Source of the DNA: Solirubrobacteraceae bacterium
GTDB taxonomy: Bacteria; Actinomycetota; Thermoleophilia; Solirubrobacterales; Solirubrobacteraceae
Assembly: GCA_024710825.1 (NCBI GenBank)
Contig: JANJUA010000390.1
Coordinates: 1 to 6,489 of the forward strand
Reading direction: 5' to 3'
Length of the DNA stretch: 6,489 bases
Position 1 is the stretch's first letter. The number at the start of each line of letters is the position of its first letter. Position numbers and translations under genes: made by a program. This document shows positions 1 through 5,695 of the stretch, in pieces. The notes under the pieces are model-generated. The model did not search any database. It saw nothing but the letters and a program-made list of their open reading frames with translations, and was not told the DNA's origin.

Positions 1-300
1 TCGAGCGACTGCTCCGGCAGCCTCGAGGCCGTCGAGAACGGCGAGACCTTCGGCACGGGCCTCCAGTCGGGCGCCATCGAGGGCCAGCTCGGCGTCGCGA
101 CCGCCGCCCAGTACATCGCGACGGGGAAGGTCGAGGGCGACGAGAAGCAGTACGAGGTCACGCCGGAGCCGCCCGAGTTCGAGGCGACGCCGCCGGCCTT
201 CCTCAACTACATGCCGCACGCGGCCGCGGTCGGCAAGCAGGGCATCGAGGAGGCGGTGATCTGGGGCCGCACGGCCGAGGAGATCTGCGCAGGCGGGTAG
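1..300 (+). CDS. Sugar ABC transporter substrate-binding protein, C-terminal fragment (5' end outside window)
   Basis: The frame is open from base 1 to a TAG at 298-300, giving 99 codons with no start in view; most of the protein lies to the left. The visible part resembles the last third of a type 1 periplasmic binding protein (RbsB-like, Peripla_BP_4): a segment around residues 9-46 (SLEAVENGETFGTGLQSGAI, then a helix ending in QYIATGKVEGD) fits the usual 'xxAxxxG...Q....G...A......G' pattern near the C-terminus. The tail (residues 58-99) is longer than in RbsB and ends in a charged helix. Such proteins bind the ligand outside the membrane and deliver it to the permeases. The downstream ATPase and two permeases support the assignment strongly; the ligand is unknown. 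Lipoprotein or signal sequence cannot be checked because the N-terminus is missing. Confidence 0.82.
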   Translation, partial: SSDCSGSLEAVENGETFGTGLQSGAIEGQLGVATAAQYIATGKVEGDEKQYEVTPEPPEFEATPPAFLNYMPHAAAVGKQGIEEAVIWGRTAEEICAGG

Positions 301-306
301 TACGTA

Positions 307-319
307 GTCCTGACAGGAC
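307..319. promoter_or_regulatory. Perfect 13-base inverted repeat in the binding protein-ATPase gap
   Basis: The sequence GTCCTG-A-CAGGAC is a perfect palindrome with 6-base arms around one central base. It starts 7 bases after the stop of the binding-protein gene and ends 55 bases before the ATPase start. It lies in one of the less GC-rich patches of the window. The symmetry and size fit an operator for a dimeric repressor (GntR-type sites often have a short odd-length palindrome). In RNA it could instead form a small GTCCT/AGGAC stem with a 3-base loop that limits 3' decay or read-through. No T-run follows, so it is not a typical intrinsic terminator. Which role, if any, is inference. Confidence 0.4.
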
Positions 320-326
320 CACGACG

Positions 327-338
327 GGCGGCGCCGCC
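327..338. repeat. GC-only 12-base palindrome in the same gap
   Basis: GGCGGCGCCGCC is self-complementary and lies 7 bases after the 13-base inverted repeat. It could stack with that element as a second weak hairpin in the transcript between the abundant binding-protein message and the transporter genes. In DNA this rich in GC such a palindrome can easily arise by chance, so the functional call is weak. Confidence 0.2.
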
Positions 339-374
339 GCTCCACCGCCAGGCCCCGCCGCCACATCGGCATAC

Positions 375-1892
375 ATGAGCGACGAACCCACGACCCGACT
401 CGCAGTCCGCGGCCTCTCGAAGCGCTACGGCTCCGTCCAGGCCCTCGACCGGGTCGACTTCGAGCTGCGGGCCGGCGAGGTCATGGCGCTGCTCGGGGAG
501 AACGGCGCCGGCAAGAGCACGCTCGTCAAGGTGCTCGCCGGCCTCGTGGAGCCCGACGAGGGCGAGATCGCCGTCGACGGCCGGCCCGTCACGCTGTACC
601 CCAGCTCCCGCTCGCAGGCCAGCGGCGTGGCGGTCGTGCACCAGGAGTACAGCTCGGTGCCGACGATGACCGTCGCCGAGAACCTGGTGCTGGGCCAGAG
701 CGGCGTCTCCCGGCTCTGGCTGCCCACGACCCTGAACCGGCGGGCGCGCGGGCTGCTCGCCCAGGTGGGGCTGGAGGACCTGCACCCGCGGACGCCCGTC
801 GAGCAGCTCACGGTCGCGGAGATGCAGCTGCTGGAGATCGCCCGCCTGCTCGCCCGCGACGCCCGCATCCTCATCTTCGACGAGCCGACCGCGGCGCTGA
901 CCGATCGCGAGATCGCGCGCGTGCTCGACGTCATCCGGCGGCTCGCGGGCGAGGGCCGCAGCATCGTCTACGTCACGCACCGGCTCGCCGAGGTCTTCCG
1001 GATCACCGACCGCGTCACCGTGTTCCGCAACGGGCGCAGCCTGGCGCCGCGCGCGACGTCGGAGCTCGACGTCGACGCGGTCATCGGCCTCATGCTCGGC
1101 CGCGAGCTGCAGACGATGTTCCCGCCGCGCGGGACCGTCGCCGGCGAGCCGCTGCTCGAGGTCGAGGGCCTGCTCGCGCCGGGGCTCGCGGCGCCGGTGA
1201 GCTTCACCGTCCGCCGTGGCGAGATCGTCGGGCTCACCGGCCAGCTCGGCAGCGGGGCCAACGCAGCCGTGCAGGCGATCGCGGGCCGGCTGCCGCGGGC
1301 CGCCGGCAGGGTCGTGGTGGCGGGCGAGGAGATCGTCGGCCGCTCGCGCGCCGTCGCCCTGCGCCACGGTGTCGGCTACTGCTCGGCGGACCGCAAGCGC
1401 GACGGCATCTTCGCCAACCGCTCGATCCGGGAGAACCTCTCCTCGCCGTGGCTGGACAGGGTCGCCGGACCCGGCGGCTGGGTCTCGCGGGCGCGTGAGC
1501 GCGAGCGAGCCGTCGAGATCGCGCAGCGCTTCGCCATCGACACCCGCCGGCTGACGTCGACCGTCGCCACGCTCTCGGGCGGCAACCAGCAGAAGGTCGC
1601 CGTCGGCAAGTGGCTCGGCAGCGAGCCGAAGGTGCTGCTGCTCGAGGAGCCCACGCGCGGGGTCGACGTGGGCGCGCGCGCCGAGATCTACACGTCGCTG
1701 CGGCGGCTGTGCGACGCCGGCCTGGCGATCGTGGTCGTGTCGTCGGACACGGCGGAGGTGCTTGGCCTGTGCGACACGATCGCCACCTTCTACCGCGGAC
1801 GCCTGACCTCGATCGCGCCGTACGGCGAGCGCACCGAGGAGGACCTGGCGCGCGAGGTCATGCACACGGCGCCCGGCGAGGAGGCGGCGTGA
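375..1892 (+). CDS. Sugar ABC transporter ATP-binding protein, two NBDs (RbsA/MglA/XylG type)
   Basis: The 505-residue length is normal for the fused double-ATPase of CUT2 sugar importers, which powers uptake from the inner face of the membrane. NBD1 (about 8-245) has Walker A GENGAGKST (41-49, K47), Q-loop Q90, a variant signature LTVAEMQ (145-151), Walker B ILIFDE (165-170, E170) and switch H202, followed by the family's MLGREL..MFP link. NBD2 (about 258-500) has a degenerate Walker A, GQLGSGAN (289-296), without the Lys-Ser/Thr. It keeps the YCSADRKRDG block (335-344), an intact LSGGNQQK signature (400-407) and LLLEEPTRGVDVG (421-433), and has Ser in place of the switch His. This split, with one good P-loop and one good signature, is usual for RbsA-like proteins and predicts one main hydrolytic site. 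The ATG at 375 gives a domain start typical for the family, but no clear Shine-Dalgarno precedes it. The stop overlaps the next gene by 4 bases. Ligand not assignable. Confidence 0.95.
   Translation: MSDEPTTRLAVRGLSKRYGSVQALDRVDFELRAGEVMALLGENGAGKSTLVKVLAGLVEPDEGEIAVDGRPVTLYPSSRSQASGVAVVHQEYSSVPTMTVAENLVLGQSGVSRLWLPTTLNRRARGLLAQVGLEDLHPRTPVEQLTVAEMQLLEIARLLARDARILIFDEPTAALTDREIARVLDVIRRLAGEGRSIVYVTHRLAEVFRITDRVTVFRNGRSLAPRATSELDVDAVIGLMLGRELQTMFPPRGTVAGEPLLEVEGLLAPGLAAPVSFTVRRGEIVGLTGQLGSGANAAVQAIAGRLPRAAGRVVVAGEEIVGRSRAVALRHGVGYCSADRKRDGIFANRSIRENLSSPWLDRVAGPGGWVSRARERERAVEIAQRFAIDTRRLTSTVATLSGGNQQKVAVGKWLGSEPKVLLLEEPTRGVDVGARAEIYTSLRRLCDAGLAIVVVSSDTAEVLGLCDTIATFYRGRLTSIAPYGERTEEDLAREVMHTAPGEEAA
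1878..1884 (+). promoter_or_regulatory. Shine-Dalgarno fixing the GTG start of permease 1
   Basis: GAGGAGG lies 4 bases before GTG at 1889-1891, inside the last codons of the ATPase gene. The frame is open further upstream, but that stretch overlaps the ATPase gene in another frame and translates to low-complexity Arg/Ala-rich sequence, so this site supports the GTG as the true start. Confidence 0.75.
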
Positions 1893-2884
1893 CCGAGGTT
1901 CCCGCCACGCCGGCCGCGCCCTCCGCGGGAGGAGCGCGAGCGCCCGCCGGGCGGTCCGAGTGGCTGCCGACCGCGCTCGTCTTCGCGGTGCTGGTCGCCG
2001 GCGTGGTCGTGGCGGTGGCGGTCACGCCGAACTTCCTGACGGTGGACAACATCCGCGCGATCCTGCGCAACGCGTCGATCGTCGGCATCGTCGCCGTCGC
2101 GATGACGCCGATCACGCTGTCGGGCAACTTCATCTCGCTCGGCACGCAGCAGTCGGCGATGGCGGGCTGCGTCGTCTTCGTCGCGCTCGTCGGCTCCGGC
2201 TGGGCGCCCGTCTTCGCGATCGCCGTCGTGCTCGCGGCGCTGATCGCCGTCGGCGTGGCGCAGGGCGTCGTCGTGGCGGCCGGCCTGAACCCGGTCATCA
2301 CCACGCTGGCGGCGGGGGCGATCATCTTCGGCGTGGTCGCCGACGCCACCAACGGCGGGATCGTGCGCGTCGGCGCGCACCCCGTCTCGTGGGGCAACAG
2401 CACCATCGCCGGGGTCCCGCTGGAGGTGCTGATCTTCGCCCTGTTCACGGTCGCCGTGGGCTTGTTCATGACCCGGTCGGTGGCGGGCCGGCGGATGACC
2501 CTCGCCGGCTCCAACAAGGAGACCGCCGAGGTCAGCGGCATCTCGTTTCGCGCGGTGACGGTCGGGGCCTTCGTCATCTTCTCGATCGGCCTGGCGATCG
2601 CGGGCGTGCTGACGGGCGCCGGCTTCGGTCAGGCGACGATCCAGTCGCTCGGCACGCTGACCATCGACGCCCTGGCGGCGATCCTCGTCGGGGGCACGGC
2701 GATCGTCGGCGGCTACGGCTCGCCGTGGCGCTCGGCCGGCGGCGCGGTGCTGATCGCGGTCATCGCGAACGTCATGGTCCTCAACGACTTCAGCACCGGC
2801 GGCCGGCTCGCCGTGCAGGGCGCGGTCGTCGTGGTCGTCGTCATCCTGCTCGAGATCCTGCGACGCCGCGGGGAGGTTCGCTGA
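1889..2884 (+). CDS. Sugar ABC transporter permease 1 (RbsC-type, BPD_transp_2), divergent TM-loop motif
   Basis: From GTG 1889 the protein has 331 residues, usual for this family. After a Pro/Ala-rich cytoplasmic N-terminus (1-24) come about eight to ten hydrophobic segments, the first at 26-46, followed by the family phrase PNFLTVDNIRAILRNAS (47-63). The loop AGSNKETAEVSGI (206-218) matches the conserved ATPase-contact loop of RbsC-like permeases (G.N..AA..SGI). Where most relatives have GGIDLSVGS, this one reads SGNFISLGTQQSA (78-90), so the acidic Asp and LSVGS are lost; the second permease keeps them. It should pair with permease 2 as a heterodimeric channel in the inner membrane. The gene overlaps the ATPase stop by 4 bases (GTGA) and shares one base with permease 2 (TGATG), which implies translational coupling. 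Confidence 0.92.
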   Translation: MTEVPATPAAPSAGGARAPAGRSEWLPTALVFAVLVAGVVVAVAVTPNFLTVDNIRAILRNASIVGIVAVAMTPITLSGNFISLGTQQSAMAGCVVFVALVGSGWAPVFAIAVVLAALIAVGVAQGVVVAAGLNPVITTLAAGAIIFGVVADATNGGIVRVGAHPVSWGNSTIAGVPLEVLIFALFTVAVGLFMTRSVAGRRMTLAGSNKETAEVSGISFRAVTVGAFVIFSIGLAIAGVLTGAGFGQATIQSLGTLTIDALAAILVGGTAIVGGYGSPWRSAGGAVLIAVIANVMVLNDFSTGGRLAVQGAVVVVVVILLEILRRRGEVR

Positions 2885-3882
2885 TGGCCGCGTTGATCGC
2901 CGACCGCGCCCGGTCCTACCTGCTGCCGGTCCTGGTGCTCGTCGCGACCTGGGTCATCATCGCGTCGACGACCGACACGTTCCGCGGCGAGGCGAGCGTC
3001 TTCTCCGTGCTCGAGGGCTTCCCGCTGCTCGGGCTGGTGGCGCTCGGCCTGGCGATCACGATCATCGCCGGCGAGCTGGACCTGTCGGTCGGCTCGATGG
3101 CGGCGCTGGCGGGCGTCGTGGCCGTCAAGACGTCGTCGGTGGGGCTCGTCGGCGCGCTGGTCATCGCCACCGCGATGGGCGCCGCCATCGGCGCGCTGCA
3201 GGGCGGGATCATCGCCCGGCTCGGCATCAACTCGCTCGTGCTGACGGTCGGCACGCTGATCCTGCTGCGCGGCGTCACCTACCTCGCGTCGGACAACCGG
3301 CCCAGCCAGCTCACCGACTTCACCGTCTCGGACCCGCTGCTCGAGCGCTACGGGATCTTCTCCGCCAGCAGCATCACCGCGCTGGTCGTCTTCGGGGTGC
3401 TCGGGCTGTTCCTCGCCTACACCCGCTACGGCCGGGAGATCTACGCGATCGGCGGCGCGCGCGACGAGGCGCGCGCGGCCGGCGTCCCGCGCCTGCGGCC
3501 GATGGTCGTGACCTTCGCGCTGTCTGGGGCCTGCGCCGCGCTCGCCGGCGGCCTCGCCTCCCTGAAGGGCGGCAGCGCCGCGCCGCAGAACTACGCGGAC
3601 CTGCTGCTGGCCGGCGCCGCCGCCGCGCTGCTCGGCGGGATCAGCCTGTACGGCGGGCGCGGCACGGTCCTGAACGTCGCGCTCGGCGTCGCCGTCCTGT
3701 CCGCCGTCTCGGCGGGGCTCGCCGCGCGCGGCAGCGACGCCTCCGTGACGCAGCTCGTCACCGGCGCCCTGCTCATCTCGGTGGTCGCGATCGAGTTCAC
3801 CGCCACGCGGCTGGGCCGCCGCGCGAAGCTGCGCCGCGAGGCCGCCGAGCGCGAGGCGCTGCCCCCGCCCGTACCGACCTGA
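2884..3882 (+). CDS. Sugar ABC transporter permease 2 (RbsC-type, BPD_transp_2)
   Basis: 332 residues from ATG 2884, with GGGAGG at 2871-2876 seven bases ahead. The frame is also open upstream, but that part is an Arg-rich shadow of permease 1. The protein is strongly hydrophobic, with the first membrane segment at about 13-28. It carries the canonical motif GELDLSVGS (63-71), an NSLVLTVGTLILLRG block (116-130) and the ATPase-contact loop IGGARDEARAAGV (189-201). A basic, charged C-terminal tail (about 311-332) should be cytoplasmic. It forms the import channel with permease 1 for a sugar or polyol-like ligand. Its start codon shares one base with the previous stop; the next gene follows after 14 bases. 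Confidence 0.94.
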   Translation: MAALIADRARSYLLPVLVLVATWVIIASTTDTFRGEASVFSVLEGFPLLGLVALGLAITIIAGELDLSVGSMAALAGVVAVKTSSVGLVGALVIATAMGAAIGALQGGIIARLGINSLVLTVGTLILLRGVTYLASDNRPSQLTDFTVSDPLLERYGIFSASSITALVVFGVLGLFLAYTRYGREIYAIGGARDEARAAGVPRLRPMVVTFALSGACAALAGGLASLKGGSAAPQNYADLLLAGAAAALLGGISLYGGRGTVLNVALGVAVLSAVSAGLAARGSDASVTQLVTGALLISVVAIEFTATRLGRRAKLRREAAEREALPPPVPT

Positions 3883-3885
3883 CCT

Positions 3886-3892
3886 GAGAGGA
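3886..3892 (+). promoter_or_regulatory. Ribosome binding site of the SDR gene
   Basis: GAGAGGA lies 4 bases before ATG 3897, within the 14-base gap after permease 2. It is the only plus-strand junction downstream of the ATPase gene where the genes do not overlap, so the dehydrogenase appears to be initiated independently on the same transcript. Confidence 0.65.
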
Positions 3893-3896
3893 CTCC

Positions 3897-4640
3897 ATGC
3901 CCGCAGACCGACTCGCCGGGAAGATCGCGATCGTCACCGGAGCCGCCACCGGGATCGGCGCCGCCACGTGCGCGCTGTTCGCCGAGCAGGGCGCCCGGGT
4001 GCTCGCCGCCGACGTCAAGGACCCCGGAGACGTGCTCGAGGGCGCGCTCGGCGACCGCGTGGCCTTCCACCGCCTCGACGTCACCGACGAGCGGGCGTGG
4101 GCGGAGGGGGTGGCGGCGTGCACCGAGACGTTCGGAGCCCCCAACGCGCTCGTCAACAACGCGGGCCGGCTCGGCAGCGGCGCCCCCGTCCACGAGGAGA
4201 CGGCCGAGGAGATGCGCGCCGTCTTCGAGGTCAACACGGTCGGCATGATGCTCGGCATGAAGGCCGTGCTGCCGACGATGCTGGAGGCGGGCGCCGGCGC
4301 GATCGTGAACGTCTCGTCGGTGTGGGGCCTGACCGCCGTCGCCAACAACGTCGCCTACCAGACGGCCAAGGGCGCGACGATCATGCTGTCCAAGAACGCG
4401 GCCGTGACCTACGCGCCGAGCGGGATCCGCGTCAACTGCGTGCTGCCCGGCTACGTCGACACGCCGATGTCGCGGGGCGTCACGCCCGAGGAGGCCGAGC
4501 GGCTCGTCGAGTTCACGCCCCTCGGCCGGCGGGCCGAGCCGCACGAGGTGGCGCCGATGATGGCCTTCCTGTGCTCCGACGAGTCGGGCTTCGTCACGGC
4601 CGGGGTGTTCACCTGCGACGGCGGCATGGCGGCGCTGTGA
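3897..4640 (+). CDS. Classical SDR-family NAD(P)-dependent oxidoreductase
   Basis: 247 residues, the usual size of a classical short-chain dehydrogenase. The Rossmann cofactor motif TGAATGIG is at 14-21. Asp39 ends the second beta strand (VLAAD), which favours NAD(H) over NADP(H). LDVTD (60-64) contacts adenine, and NNAG is at 87-90. The catalytic tetrad is N113, S141, Y154 and K158 (Y-Q-T-A-K, with the normal 13-residue Ser-Tyr spacing). The sequence around 168-192 (the P-G-YVDTPM block) is the usual substrate-loop start, and the CDGG motif near the C-terminus is typical. The enzyme should oxidise an alcohol or reduce a carbonyl in the cytoplasm. Linkage to a sugar importer suggests a sugar, polyol or related hydroxy compound, but the substrate is not determined. 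It shares one base with the hydrolase start (TGATG). Confidence 0.93.
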   Translation: MPADRLAGKIAIVTGAATGIGAATCALFAEQGARVLAADVKDPGDVLEGALGDRVAFHRLDVTDERAWAEGVAACTETFGAPNALVNNAGRLGSGAPVHEETAEEMRAVFEVNTVGMMLGMKAVLPTMLEAGAGAIVNVSSVWGLTAVANNVAYQTAKGATIMLSKNAAVTYAPSGIRVNCVLPGYVDTPMSRGVTPEEAERLVEFTPLGRRAEPHEVAPMMAFLCSDESGFVTAGVFTCDGGMAAL

Positions 4641-5695
4641 TGGCCGCGCCGCACCAGACCTTCCCACTGGGCGACTTCACGTTCTCCGACGGGCGGACGC
4701 TGCCCGATGCGCAGATCGCCTACGCCACCTACGGCGAGCTCGACGAGGCCCGCGCCAACGCGATCGTGCTGCCCACGTGGTTCGTCGGCACGCACGCCGA
4801 CCACGAGTGGATGATCGGCGAGGGCGACGGCTTCGTGCTCGACACGTCGCGCTACTTCGTCGTCGTGCCGAGCATGTTCGCCAACGGGCTGTCGTCGTCG
4901 CCGTCGAACACGCCGCCGCCGCTGGACAGGGCGCGGTTTCCGCGGCCGTCGATCCGCGACAACGTCCGCGCCCAGCACCGGCTGGTCACGGAGGGCCTGG
5001 GCATCACCGGGATCGAGCTCGTCATCGGCGGCTCGATGGGCGCGTTCCAGGCCTTCCAGTGGGGGTTGGACCATCCGGAGCTGGTGCGGCGGATCATGCC
5101 CACGGGCGGCGCCTCGCGCTGCAGCCCGCACTGCCGGGTCTTCCTGGAGGGCGTCAAGGCGGCGCTGACGGCCGATGCCGCCTACGCGGGCGGCGACTAC
5201 GAGGCGCCGCCGGAGCGGGGCCTGCGGGCCGTGGGCCGGGTCTACGCCGGCTGGGGGCTCTCGCAGGCGTTCTACCGGCAGGGCCTGTACCGGCAGATGG
5301 GCTCGGAGACGGTCGAGGCCTTCCTCGTCGACTTCTGGGAGGCGTTCTTCGTGGGGCTCGACGCCAACGACCTGCTCAGCCAGCTCGACACATGGCAGCG
5401 GGCCGACCTGGCCGCCACCGAGGGCTACGACGGCGACATCGAGCGGGCGCTGGGCGACATCGCCGCCAGGGCGGTGCTCGCGCCCGGCGAGCGGGACCTG
5501 TACTTCCCGCCCGAGGACATGGCGTGGGAGGCCGAGCGCATGCCGAACGCGCGGCTGGCCGTGATCCCCGGCGTGTGGGGCCACTTCTCGGACTCGGGCG
5601 TCGACCCCGCCTGCAACGAGGAGGTCCGCCGGCTGGCGCACGAGCTGCTCAGCGCAGATGCGCCCAGCGCGGGCGGTCGAGCACCGACGCGTTGA
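4640..5695 (+). CDS. MetX-like alpha/beta-fold hydrolase (not a canonical homoserine acetyltransferase)
   Basis: 351 residues from ATG 4640, which overlaps the SDR stop by one base. The fold matches the homoserine O-acetyltransferase superfamily: YFVVVPSMFANG (72-83), IRDNVRAQHRLV (105-116), nucleophile elbow GGSMG (130-134, Ser132), a lid region with DANDLLSQLDTWQRAD (241-256), GERDLYFPPED (283-293, catalytic Asp286) and WGHFSD (313-318, catalytic His315). Where MetX has the G-STGPSS..P.TG.PYG segment this protein has LSSSPSNTPPP (84-94), and it carries GTHADHEW (50-57). From memory these are features of a widespread MetX-like hydrolase subgroup without a firm function. It probably hydrolyses an ester, lactone or acyl bond, or transfers an acyl group; gene order suggests it acts after the SDR. 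The last 47 bases overlap the opposite-strand dehydrogenase gene. GenBank-style names such as 'homoserine acetyltransferase' would probably over-call it. Confidence 0.88.
   Translation: MAAPHQTFPLGDFTFSDGRTLPDAQIAYATYGELDEARANAIVLPTWFVGTHADHEWMIGEGDGFVLDTSRYFVVVPSMFANGLSSSPSNTPPPLDRARFPRPSIRDNVRAQHRLVTEGLGITGIELVIGGSMGAFQAFQWGLDHPELVRRIMPTGGASRCSPHCRVFLEGVKAALTADAAYAGGDYEAPPERGLRAVGRVYAGWGLSQAFYRQGLYRQMGSETVEAFLVDFWEAFFVGLDANDLLSQLDTWQRADLAATEGYDGDIERALGDIAARAVLAPGERDLYFPPEDMAWEAERMPNARLAVIPGVWGHFSDSGVDPACNEEVRRLAHELLSADAPSAGGRAPTR

Noticed and set aside
207..1865. A 552-codon open frame on the minus strand covering the ATPase gene
   Set aside because: Its translation is rich in Arg, Asp, Ala and His with low complexity and no family motif. 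It mirrors a plus-strand gene with all ABC ATPase motifs; long antisense frames without stops are expected at this GC content.
1960..2883. N-terminal extension of permease 2 upstream of 2884
   Set aside because: The extension is an Arg/Gly-rich frame-shifted reading of permease 1. The ATG at 2884 has GGGAGG seven bases upstream and begins a normal-length permease.
3968..4639. N-terminal extension of the hydrolase upstream of 4640
   Set aside because: It overlaps the SDR gene in a different frame and is Arg-rich low complexity; ATG 4640 gives a normal MetX-like N-terminus.
3591..4667. A 358-codon minus-strand open frame across the permease 2/SDR junction
   Set aside because: It shows Arg/Gly/His-rich shadow composition, crosses two well-supported genes and has no recognisable domain.
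4451..5641. A 396-codon minus-strand open frame under the hydrolase gene
   Set aside because: It is a shadow of the alpha/beta hydrolase, which carries a full Ser-Asp-His triad in its own frame; the antisense product is low complexity.
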